A stretch of DNA of 64,000 bases, from contig NZ_VIVK01000001.1 in the NCBI RefSeq assembly GCF_007828865.1, forward strand, positions 1-64,000, in the 5' to 3' direction. Position numbers and translations under genes: made by a program. This DNA is from Kribbella amoyensis. GTDB lineage: Bacteria > Actinomycetota > Actinomycetes > Propionibacteriales > Kribbellaceae. Below the pieces are notes generated by a model. It did no database searches. It saw only the letters and a list, made by a program, of their open reading frames with translations, and was not told where the DNA came from. Shown piece after piece: positions 44,805 through 51,701 of this stretch; the stretch's first letter is position 1; each line of letters opens with the position of its first letter.

Positions 44805-44848
44805 TGCTCCCCCGCCTGGTTTCGATCCAGGTCTTCGAGATTCAAAGT
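44805..44848. repeat. Left attachment site (44-bp tRNA-Gln 3' half)
   Basis: The 44 bases from TGCTCCCCCGCCTGG to GATTCAAAGT are identical to 46678-46721, which is part of the intact tRNA-Gln. This copy lacks the 5' half of the tRNA, so it is an att product, not a tRNA gene. Confidence 0.9.
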
Positions 44849-44954
44849 TGCCGCAGTCCCGTCCGCACCGGTCCACACGAGGCATTCGCCCGCCCTGCCC
44901 ACGGCGTGCGCCCGGCCAAGCTCGGCCTGGTCGTCCACACCGATCCAGACCGTT

Positions 44955-44976
44955 TGTTAGCAAATCCGTTAGCAAA
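44955..44976. repeat. Integrase arm-type repeat, left copy
   Basis: This 22-bp sequence starting TGTTAGCAAATCC is identical to 46598-46619 and holds two TTAGCAAA octamers 12 bp apart. Copies sit 107 bp inside the left att core and 58 bp inside the right one, as expected of P and P' arm sites for the integrase N-terminal domain. Confidence 0.7.
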
Positions 44977-44981
44977 TCGCC

Positions 44982-45251
44982 CTACGGCTCAGTCAGTGTG
45001 AAGCTTCCGCCAGGGGTCAGAGCAGTCACCAGGACGACCACCGTGCTGTCGTCTGGAAGGCGGAGATTAAAGGCTTTGTCCAGCTCGCAGAAGGCTGCGA
45101 GATCGGGACCTTCCTCAGTCCGCGTGAGCTGTCCTGCTGCCTGCCATCCCTGCTCGCCTACCGCGATCGTCACCGAGACCGGGAATGCGGCCAAACAGGT
45201 CAGGCTGTTCGCCCACCACTCAAGCCGCGCGGCGGTCGCCACTGAATCCAT
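44982..45251 (-). CDS. Small protein of unknown function in the relic element
   Basis: This is an 89-residue protein starting LEWWANSLTCLAAFPVSVTI-like after a short Ala-rich lead (residues 10-29) and ending with PDDSTVVVLVTALTPGGSFT. It has no motif I know and a poor ribosome binding site before ATG 45251. Coding bias is reasonable and it lies on the strand opposite to the integrase, so it is kept as a probable gene. Function unknown. Confidence 0.45.
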   Translation of the reverse strand: MDSVATAARLEWWANSLTCLAAFPVSVTIAVGEQGWQAAGQLTRTEEGPDLAAFCELDKAFNLRLPDDSTVVVLVTALTPGGSFTLTEP

Positions 45252-45356
45252 ATGGCGATCCTGGCATGACAGACCGACCTGCTGCCATGACGCATGGCTA
45301 GCTCACAGACCATGTTCTTGCGTCTTCCCGTCTGCCGTTCAGCCCACGCGTAGCGC

Positions 45357-45433
45357 GATCAGGAGGCGCCAGAGGGGCCAAGATGGAGCGCCCCGCTGGA
45401 CGAACGATCTTGGCCCCTCTGGTGGCTCCTGAT
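45357..45433. repeat. Long inverted repeat (27-bp arms) beside the integrase truncation
   Basis: The arms at 45357-45384 and 45407-45433 (core CCAGAGGGGCCAAGAT / ATCTTGGCCCCTCTGG) pair with two mismatches around a 22-nt loop. There is no T tract. It lies about 230 bp upstream of the point where the integrase homology begins. Confidence 0.75.
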
Positions 45434-45523
45434 AGGTCCTGACTGGGCTGAGCGGCAGGCGGGAAGACGCACCCCGACCCCCGACCAATAGGCCGGCCGA
45501 TTCGGACCCGTCATCCCGGAGTC

Positions 45524-46603
45524 GTGAGGCCCCCGCCGGAGGCGATGCCTTGGGCTCTCCAGAAAGACACCGAGAGCGGGCGCGGCGGTGAACGGCCGGA
45601 GGCCGCATGCGCACGCCGCGCCGCGCGCCGAAGGCGCGCCTTGATGCGCCTCCAGGCCGTCCGTTCGGCAACTCTGACCTCGATGTACAAGGACCTGGCG
45701 ACGTCCGGCGGGCAGGGTGGCAAGGGGTTGTCGAGCCGGAGTGTGGAGTACATCAACGCGATCTTGCGGAAGGCTCTGAACGACGCTGTCAACGCCGATC
45801 AGCTGATCCCCTCCAACCCGTGTAAGACGGCCAAGCGACCCCGCCGTGAGGTCAAGACGGTCGGCACCATCTGGTCGGCTCCCGAGCTGCGCACGTTCCT
45901 CAGGCTGGCTGAGTCTCACCGGCTCTTCGCGTTTTACCGACTGTCGGCCTACTCGGGTGCTCGTCGCGGCGAGCTGCTGTTCCTGCGTTGGTCGGATGTG
46001 GACTGGAAGACTCCCGCCATCCGCATCCGGGGGACGGCTGGGATGGTCGGCGGTCAGCGGACCGAGGGAACCCCGAAGAGTGGTCGTGAGCGCACGGTCT
46101 CTCTCGATCCCGACACCATGGCCATCCTGCGTGAACACCGAGGCCGTCAGAAAGCTGAACGGGAGATCGCAGGAGGTGCGTGGGTTGACGGCGACTACGT
46201 GTTCACCACCGGACTCGGCAAGCCGGTCCCGCCGGACACAGTCACAAACCTGATCGCCGTACTCATTCGGCAATTCAACGAACCCGCGATCCCTGGCACG
46301 CGGAGGACTCCGCGACAAGAGTTGCCCCGGCCGACGAAGCCGCTTCCTCCGGCTCGTCTGCATGACCTTCGTCACGTTCACGCCACCATGCTCCTGACGG
46401 CTGGCGTACCGGTGCACGTCGTCGCCGAACGGCTTGGCCACGCAGACCCAGCCATCACTCTCCGGGTCTACGCACACGTGATCCGGAAGCACGCAGACGG
46501 CGTCGCGGCCACCTTCGCCGCTGCGGTTGACGGCACCGCTCCGCCGGTCACCGCCGCCCCTGAGGAGGACGACGACGAGGGATCGGCCTTAGTCGCGTGT
46601 TAG
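45524..46603 (+). pseudogene. Tyrosine integrase lacking its N-terminal domains
   Basis: Recognisable integrase sequence begins only around LTSMYKDLATSGGQGGKGLS (about 45675), in the middle of the core-binding domain; the preceding 50 residues are Arg/Ala-rich and unlike an integrase. The arm-binding domain is missing. The catalytic domain is complete: Arg in YSGARRGELLFLRW, Lys in GTPKSGRERTVSLD, HDLRH, RLGHADP and the nucleophile Tyr in RVYAHV. It stops at the TAG inside the right arm repeat. It probably cannot bind arm sites, so the element should be locked in place. Confidence 0.75.
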
Positions 46604-46619
46604 CAAATCCGTTAGCAAA
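46598..46619. repeat. Integrase arm-type repeat, right copy
   Basis: Identical to 44955-44976, with two TTAGCAAA octamers. The integrase stop codon TAG (46601-46603) is part of the repeat. Confidence 0.7.
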
Positions 46620-46636
46620 GCGGTCCATGCATGACA

Positions 46637-46673
46637 GAACCCCCAGGTCAGATGCGCTCTGACCTGGGGGTTC
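46637..46673 (-). terminator. Element-borne replacement terminator for tRNA-Gln
   Basis: GAACCCCCAGGTCAGA and TCTGACCTGGGGGTTC form a perfect 16-bp stem with a TGCGC loop, 7 bp downstream of the tRNA-Gln 3' end on the minus strand. It lies inside the integrated element, so it now ends the tRNA transcript in place of the original hairpin at 44767-44798. Confidence 0.78.
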
Positions 46674-46677
46674 TTGG

Positions 46678-46721
46678 TGCTCCCCCGCCTGGTTTCGATC
46701 CAGGTCTTCGAGATTCAAAGT
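46678..46721. repeat. Right attachment site within tRNA-Gln
   Basis: Identical over 44 bp to 44805-44848. It spans from two bases past the discriminator through the T-arm to the anticodon stem of tRNA-Gln, the usual target segment of tRNA-directed tyrosine integrases. Confidence 0.9.
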
Positions 46722-46751
46722 CTCGCGGGCTGCCGAGTACCCCACGGGGGA
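46680..46751 (-). tRNA. tRNA-Gln (anticodon TTG)
   Basis: On the minus strand the acceptor stem TCCCCCG (46745-46751) pairs with CGGGGGA (46681-46687); the discriminator is G at 46680. The anticodon arm CGAGA-CTTTGAA-TCTCG gives anticodon TTG. The D-arm GGG/CCC with loop TACTCGGCAG is normal. The T-loop reads ATCGAAA instead of the usual TTCRANN, so position 54 is A. Length 72 nt, CCA not encoded. The gene stands upstream of glmU-prs in the same direction, as in other actinobacteria. Confidence 0.88.
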
Positions 46752-46813
46752 TCGCGGGACTGCGGGAGAAAGTCTGCCATGCGTGAGGGGTACGACACGC
46801 GTAGGGGTTCTCT

Positions 46814-46831
46814 ACCTACGGGTCCGTAGGT
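46814..46831. promoter_or_regulatory. Perfect 18-bp palindromic operator upstream of the desaturase
   Basis: ACCTACGG-GT-CCGTAGGT is a perfect 8-2-8 inverted repeat 56 bp before the desaturase start; a further half-site GTAGGTAA lies at 46841. Such dyads are typical of TetR regulators. The TetR gene downstream of the desaturase is the obvious candidate. Confidence 0.65.
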
Positions 46832-46886
46832 TACGGTGGCGTAGGTAATGACCCGGTAAGCCATCCTCCAGCCGAGGGAATACGAC

Positions 46887-47894
46887 ATGACTCCACCCGC
46901 CGTAGCCACGCCGGAGGCGCCCGACCGCGCCCAGCAGGCCGACGAGCTCGACGTCGACACCGGAACGCTCGGGGGTGAGCAGAAGCAGGCCTGGGAACAG
47001 GTCGCGCTCGCGCTGTTCGTCGGGATCCCGTTCCTGGCGCTGGTGGCCGCCGTCCCGATCGCGTGGGGTGGCTGGCTCGGCTGGCGGGACATCGTGATCG
47101 CGGTCGTCTTCTACACGATCGCCGGGCACGGTATCTCGATCGGCTTCCACCGGCTGTTCACGCACAAGTCCTTCAAGCCGAACCGGGCGCTGAAGATCGC
47201 GCTGGCGGTGGCCGGCTCGCTGGCGATCGAGGGGCCGGTGATCCGCTGGGTCGCCGACCACCGCAAGCACCACAAGTTCTCCGACCGTGACGGCGACCCG
47301 CACAGCCCGTGGAAGTACGGCAACACCGTCGGCGCGCTGACCAAGGGCTTCGTTCACGCGCACGTCGGCTGGCTGTTCGACTCCGAGCAGACCCCGCAGC
47401 GGCAGTACGCGCCGGACCTGCTCCGGGACAAGGACATCGTCAAGGTGTCCCGGATGTTCCCGCTGCTGGTGACGATCTCCGTCCTGCTGCCGGCCGTCAT
47501 CGGCGGCCTCTGGTCCTGGTCGATCGAGGGCGCGCTGACCGCGTTCTTCTGGGCCTCGCTGGTCCGGATCGCGCTGCTGCACCACGTCACCTGGTCGATC
47601 AACTCGATCTGCCACACGATCGGCGCCCGCCCGTTCAAGAGCCGGGACAAGTCCGGCAACGTCTGGTGGCTGGCGATCCTCAGCCAGGGCGAGTCCTGGC
47701 ACAACCTGCACCACTCCGACCCGACCTGCGCGCGGCACGGCGTCCTGCGCGGCCAGCTGGACACGTCGGCGCGGTGCATCTGGTTCTTCGAGAAGATGGG
47801 CTGGGTGAGCGACGTCCGCTGGCCCGTCCAGGAACGGCTCGAGGCCCGGCGGGTGACCGCGGCCGACCGCGCCGCCGAGAAGGCCGCGGCCTGA
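46887..47894 (+). CDS. Acyl-CoA/fatty acid delta-9 desaturase
   Basis: This 335-residue membrane enzyme inserts a double bond into saturated acyl chains with O2 and a di-iron centre. The three histidine boxes are present: GFHRLFTHKSF, DHRKHHKFSD and ESWHNLHHSDP, and the architecture of two pairs of membrane segments (LALFVGIPFLALVAAVPIAW; VIAVVFYTIAGHG; FPLLVTISVLLPAVIGGLW; ALTAFFWASLVRIALL) fits DesA3/stearoyl-CoA desaturases. ATG 46887 is used. A palindromic operator precedes it and a TetR gene follows, suggesting control by lipid status. Confidence 0.93.
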   Translation: MTPPAVATPEAPDRAQQADELDVDTGTLGGEQKQAWEQVALALFVGIPFLALVAAVPIAWGGWLGWRDIVIAVVFYTIAGHGISIGFHRLFTHKSFKPNRALKIALAVAGSLAIEGPVIRWVADHRKHHKFSDRDGDPHSPWKYGNTVGALTKGFVHAHVGWLFDSEQTPQRQYAPDLLRDKDIVKVSRMFPLLVTISVLLPAVIGGLWSWSIEGALTAFFWASLVRIALLHHVTWSINSICHTIGARPFKSRDKSGNVWWLAILSQGESWHNLHHSDPTCARHGVLRGQLDTSARCIWFFEKMGWVSDVRWPVQERLEARRVTAADRAAEKAAA

Positions 47895-47969
47895 GTCCGA
47901 ACGACCGAGCCGGGCTAATTGTCAGCCCGGCAACACCTTCTTACGGCATGATGCTGACGTGATCTCGAC

Positions 47970-48611
47970 GTGACGGAACCCAAACCGCGGCGGTCCGGCC
48001 GGATCCGGATGACGAGTGCGGAGCGTCGCGAACAACTCATCACCATCGCCCGTGGCCTGTTCGCCCAGAAGGGGTACGAGGCGACGTCGGTGGAGGAGAT
48101 CGCGGCGCGCGCCGAAGTCTCCAAGCCGGTCGTCTACGAACACTTCGGCGGCAAGGAAGGCCTGTACGCCGTGGTCGTGGACCGCGAGGTCCGCAGCCTG
48201 CTCGACACGGTCACCGCATCGCTCACCGCGGGCCGCGCGCACGAACTCGTCGAGCAGGCGGCACTCGCGTTGCTGGACTACATCGAGAGCTCGTCGGACG
48301 GATTCCGGATCCTGGTCCGCGACTCCCCGGTCGGCTCGTCCACCGGGTCGTTCATCTCGATCCTCAGTGACGTCGGCACCCGGGTCGAACACATCCTGGC
48401 CGAGGAGTTCAAGCGCCGCGGCCTGGATCCGAAGAACGCCCCGATGTACGCGCAGATGCTGGTCGGCATGGTCGCGCTCACCGGGCAGTGGTGGCTGGAC
48501 GCGCGCAAACCGAAGAAGCAGGACGTCGCCGCCCACCTGGTCAACCTGGCCTGGAACGGCCTGTCCGGCCTCGAGGCCAAACCGACCCTCTCGACCCGCC
48601 CGCACAAGTAG
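47970..48611 (+). CDS. TetR/AcrR-family transcriptional regulator
   Basis: This is a 213-residue regulator. The DNA-binding domain is RREQLITIARGLFAQKGYEA, then SVEEIAARAEVSKPVVYEHF with GGKEGLY, a textbook TetR signature. The C-terminal domain has conserved FRILVRDSPVGSSTGSFISI and MVGMVALTGQWWLD, found in actinobacterial lipid-linked regulators. GTG 47970 is used. It lies 75 bp after the desaturase gene and is the probable binder of the palindrome at 46814-46831; no copy of that palindrome is seen before its own gene. Confidence 0.9.
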   Translation: MTEPKPRRSGRIRMTSAERREQLITIARGLFAQKGYEATSVEEIAARAEVSKPVVYEHFGGKEGLYAVVVDREVRSLLDTVTASLTAGRAHELVEQAALALLDYIESSSDGFRILVRDSPVGSSTGSFISILSDVGTRVEHILAEEFKRRGLDPKNAPMYAQMLVGMVALTGQWWLDARKPKKQDVAAHLVNLAWNGLSGLEAKPTLSTRPHK

Positions 48612-48794
48612 CCGGACGCGCACCACTCACCAACCTCGGCCGCGCCCGGGCCGCCCCGCCCGACTCGCCGGAGTCGAGCGTGACGACAGCGGGTTGTGGA
48701 GTGCTGGGAGTCCGCCCGTGGGACGACACTCCGGCTCGCCGGATCCGCCCATGGCATGACTTCCGGGCGATCGCGGCCCCGTACCCTGGCCCGC

Positions 48795-49976
48795 ATGACG
48801 GGGATCCTGGCCGCGCGGCCCCTGCCCGCCCGGAGCAAGGCGTTCGACCTGCTGCTGGCCGGCGGGCTGACGATGTTCTTCGGGTTCCTGTCACTGGCGC
48901 AGGAACACTGGACCGGTGTGCTCGGCCTCGGCATGCTGGTCCCGCTGGTCTGGCGCCGGAGCCGGCCCGAGCTGGTCTTCTTCGGCGTCGCCGCGGTCGC
49001 GGTGCTGCAGTGGCTCGGCGGGGCGAACCTGATGGCCGGCAACGTCGGCCTGCTGGTCGCGCTCTACACGATCTCGGTCTACGGCGAGATCAGGTACAGC
49101 CGGATCGCGCTCGGTATCGGCGGACTCGGCGTCCTGATGGCGACGTCCCGGTACTGGAGCACCAGCGACTGGCGTCAGCAGGTCACCATGATGGTCGCGC
49201 TCGGCGCCCTCGTCTTCGGGGTCTGGGCCTTCGGTGAACGCCGCCGCACCCGCGGCCTGTACGTCGCCCAACTCGAGGAACGCGCCGCCCAGCTCGAACG
49301 GGACCGTGATCGCGAGGCCGCGCTGGCCGTGTCGAACGAGCGGACCCGGATCGCCCGGGAGATCCACGACGTGGTCGCGCACGGGTTGTCGATCATGATC
49401 GTCCAGGCCGACGGCGGACTGTACGCCGCGGACGCCTCCCCCGAGCAGGCGAAGAAGGCGCTGGCCACGATCGGCGACACCGGCCGCGCGTCGCTGACCG
49501 AGATGCGCAAGATGCTCGGCCTGCTCAAACAGGACACCCAGCCGGACCTCGATCCGAACCAGCCGCGCCCGCAACCCGGCGTCTCCTCGTTGCCGGAACT
49601 GATCGACAACGTCCGCGACGCCGGGCTCACCGTGGCGTACGAGGTGCGCGGCGAACCCCGGAACCTGCCCGCGCTGCTCGGGCTGACGGCGTACCGGATC
49701 GTCCAGGAAGGCCTGACCAACACGCTGAAACACGCCGGCCCGGGAGCGCGGACCTCCGTCACCCTGGACTACGGACACGAGATGCTGACCGTGGTCGTCA
49801 CCGACGACGGCCGGGGCGCGGCCGTTGCGCCGAGCACCGATCCGGGGCACGGCCTGGTCGGGATGCGGCAGCGCGCCTCGATCTCCGGCGGTACGGTGAA
49901 CGCCGGACCGAAGGCGGGTGGCGGCTACGAGGTGGTCGCCCGGCTGCCGTACAACCTTCCTGGAGGCCAGCAGTGA
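48795..49976 (+). CDS. Sensor histidine kinase (HisKA_3), partner of NarL regulator
   Basis: This is a 393-residue membrane kinase with an N-terminal block of about five hydrophobic segments (residues 15-145), a coiled coil (YVAQLEERAAQLERDRDREA), the phospho-His box RIAREIHDVVAHGLSIMIVQ and an ATPase domain (YRIVQEGLTNTLKHAG; GHGLVGMRQRA). TACCCT (48782-48787) lies 7 nt before ATG 48795, so the message is probably leaderless. It overlaps the regulator start by 4 bp. With the ABC transporter downstream it resembles envelope-stress or drug-sensing modules. Confidence 0.92.
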   Translation: MTGILAARPLPARSKAFDLLLAGGLTMFFGFLSLAQEHWTGVLGLGMLVPLVWRRSRPELVFFGVAAVAVLQWLGGANLMAGNVGLLVALYTISVYGEIRYSRIALGIGGLGVLMATSRYWSTSDWRQQVTMMVALGALVFGVWAFGERRRTRGLYVAQLEERAAQLERDRDREAALAVSNERTRIAREIHDVVAHGLSIMIVQADGGLYAADASPEQAKKALATIGDTGRASLTEMRKMLGLLKQDTQPDLDPNQPRPQPGVSSLPELIDNVRDAGLTVAYEVRGEPRNLPALLGLTAYRIVQEGLTNTLKHAGPGARTSVTLDYGHEMLTVVVTDDGRGAAVAPSTDPGHGLVGMRQRASISGGTVNAGPKAGGGYEVVARLPYNLPGGQQ

Positions 49977-50647
49977 CCGAGACCGACGACGTGATCCGCG
50001 TCTTCCTGGTGGACGACCAGGAGCTGGTCCGGGCCGGGTTCACGATGCTGGTGGACTCGCAGCCCGACATGCGGGTGGTCGGTCAGGCCGGCGACGGTGG
50101 CGACGCGGTGGAGAAGCTGCTGGTGACCGGTGCGGACGTGGTGCTGATGGACGTCCGGATGCCGCGGCTGGACGGGGTCGAGGCGACCCGCCAGGTCCAG
50201 TCGTTGCCTGAGGCCCCCAGGGTGATCGTGCTGACCACGTTCGACCTGGACGAGTACGCGTTCGCCGCGATCAAGGCGGGCGCGGCCGGCTTCCTGCTCA
50301 AGAACACCCCGCCGGCCGACCTGCTCAGCGCGATCCGCCAGGTGCACTCCGGCGACGCGGTCGTCTCCCCCAGTACCACCCGGCGGCTGCTCGAACACTT
50401 CGCCGGCGCACTCCCGGACGGCGAGCAGGAGCAACCCGACCTAGGCGACCTGACCGCCCGCGAACGCGAGGTCCTGGTCGAGGTCGCCCGCGGCCTGTCG
50501 AACACCGAGATCGCTCAGCTCTTCACGTTGTCCGAGGCAACGGTCAAGACCCACATCGGCCGCATCCTCGCCAAGACCGGCCTCCGCGACCGGGTCGCCC
50601 TGGTCGTCCTCGGCTACGAGACCGGCCTCGTCAAACCCCACGCCTGA
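49973..50647 (+). CDS. NarL/FixJ-family response regulator
   Basis: This 224-residue regulator has a receiver domain (IRVFLVDDQELVRAGFTMLV; Asp in VLMDVRMPRLDGVEA; Lys in FLLKNTPPADLL) and a LuxR-type helix-turn-helix (LTAREREVLVEVARGLSNTE ... ATVKTHIGRIL). GTG 49973 overlaps the kinase stop as GTGA. An 18-bp palindrome 160 bp downstream, in front of the ABC transporter genes, is its likely binding site. Confidence 0.93.
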   Translation: MTETDDVIRVFLVDDQELVRAGFTMLVDSQPDMRVVGQAGDGGDAVEKLLVTGADVVLMDVRMPRLDGVEATRQVQSLPEAPRVIVLTTFDLDEYAFAAIKAGAAGFLLKNTPPADLLSAIRQVHSGDAVVSPSTTRRLLEHFAGALPDGEQEQPDLGDLTAREREVLVEVARGLSNTEIAQLFTLSEATVKTHIGRILAKTGLRDRVALVVLGYETGLVKPHA

Positions 50648-50657
50648 CCCCCTTCAC

Positions 50658-50801
50658 CTGAACGTCCACCTGCGCGACGGGTCGGTCGCGGTCGTCCTGC
50701 TGATGCCGAAGCAGACGTCGACCGAGTTGAGTGGGGATCCGCCGGGGCCGGACAGTGCGGCGTATGTGATCACCCACTGGGCCAGGGTGGTGCGGTCCTA
50801 G
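50658..50801 (+). other. Possible gene remnant (48 codons, no proper start)
   Basis: One frame reads LNVHLRDGSVAVVLLMPKQT and then about 26 more residues to a TAG at 50799. It has coding-like composition but no start codon with a ribosome binding site and no upstream part. It may be the C-terminal stub of a deleted gene. Confidence 0.3.
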
Positions 50802-50818
50802 TACGACCCAGGTCGTAC
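50801..50818. promoter_or_regulatory. Perfect 18-bp palindrome upstream of the ABC transporter operon
   Basis: GTACGACC-CA-GGTCGTAC is a perfect 8-2-8 inverted repeat about 100 bp before the ATPase gene. Position and symmetry suit the binding site of the dimeric NarL-type regulator encoded just upstream. Confidence 0.6.
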
Positions 50819-50919
50819 GGAGAGTGCAGTCTCAGGTCCGATTCGGGTCATGGTCGTTCTCACTAGGTTCTTGGAAGGTGGTGGGACAGCCCCATCACCG
50901 AGGGACTTCGAGGAGACCG

Positions 50920-51699
50920 ATGACCATCCAGACCGGTGAGCTGCCGCTCGGTCGTCTGCCGCAGGACGCCGCGCCGCGGACCGCGATCCGGGCGCACGAG
51001 TTGCGCAAGGTGTACGGGCAGGGCGACACCGCGGTGGCCGCGCTCGACGGAGTGTCCGTCGACTTCGGGGTCGGCCGGTTCACCGCGATCATGGGCCCGT
51101 CCGGGTCCGGCAAGTCGACGTTGATGCACTGCCTGGCCGGCCTCGACACCCCGACCGCGGGCCAGGTGCTGCTCGGCGAGACCGAGCTGACCCAGTTGCC
51201 CGACAACGAGCTGACCCGGATCCGCCGGGACCGGATCGGGTTCGTCTTCCAGTCGTTCAACCTGTTGCCGATGATGTCGGCGAAGGACAACATCCTGCTC
51301 CCACTGGAGCTCGGCAACCGCAAGCCCGACAAGGAATGGCTGGACACGCTCGTCCAGGTCCTCGGTCTGGGTGACCGGCTGACCCACCGTCCGTCCGAGC
51401 TGTCCGGCGGCCAGCAGCAGCGCGTCGCCGTCGCCCGCGCCCTCGTCGGCCGGCCCGAGGTGGTGTTCGCCGACGAGCCGACCGGCAACCTGGACTCCCG
51501 CTCCGGCGCCGAGGTGCTCGGGTTCCTCCGCCGCTCGGTCCGCGAGTTCGGCCAGACCGTGGTGATGGTGACCCACGACCCACTCGCGGCGTCGTACGCC
51601 GACCGGGTGGTGATGCTGGCGGACGGCCGGCTCGCCGGTGAGCTGTTCGAGCCGACACCGGAGACGGTGCTGGACGCCCTGCGGCAGCTGGGAGCCTGA
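50920..51699 (+). CDS. ABC transporter ATP-binding protein (MacB/LolD type)
   Basis: This is a 259-residue ATPase with Walker A GPSGSGKST, Q-loop VFQSFNLLPMM, signature LSGGQQQRVAVARAL, Walker B VVFADEPTGNLDS and switch His in VTHDPLAAS. The DEPTGNLD sequence and short form mark the LolD/MacB group, which powers mechanotransmission rather than import. ATG 50920 has CGAGGAGA upstream. The FtsX-like permease follows after 2 bp. Antimicrobial peptide or lipoprotein-related export is the usual role; the substrate is unknown. Confidence 0.93.
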   Translation: MTIQTGELPLGRLPQDAAPRTAIRAHELRKVYGQGDTAVAALDGVSVDFGVGRFTAIMGPSGSGKSTLMHCLAGLDTPTAGQVLLGETELTQLPDNELTRIRRDRIGFVFQSFNLLPMMSAKDNILLPLELGNRKPDKEWLDTLVQVLGLGDRLTHRPSELSGGQQQRVAVARALVGRPEVVFADEPTGNLDSRSGAEVLGFLRRSVREFGQTVVMVTHDPLAASYADRVVMLADGRLAGELFEPTPETVLDALRQLGA

Positions 51700-51701
51700 C
51701 C

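Larger units (their letters stand above)
44805..46721. mobile_element. 1.9-kb relic of an integrative element in tRNA-Gln
   Basis: A 44-bp sequence covering the 3' half of tRNA-Gln is repeated directly at 44805-44848 and 46678-46721. Between the copies lie a truncated tyrosine integrase, one small gene, a long hairpin and two copies of a 22-bp integrase-arm-like repeat. No replication or transfer genes remain, so it is a deletion relic or a minimal satellite. Confidence 0.85.

Noticed and set aside
44805..44848. Second tRNA-Gln gene
   Set aside because: Only the 3' half is present; the 5' acceptor strand and D-arm are missing. It is an att copy.
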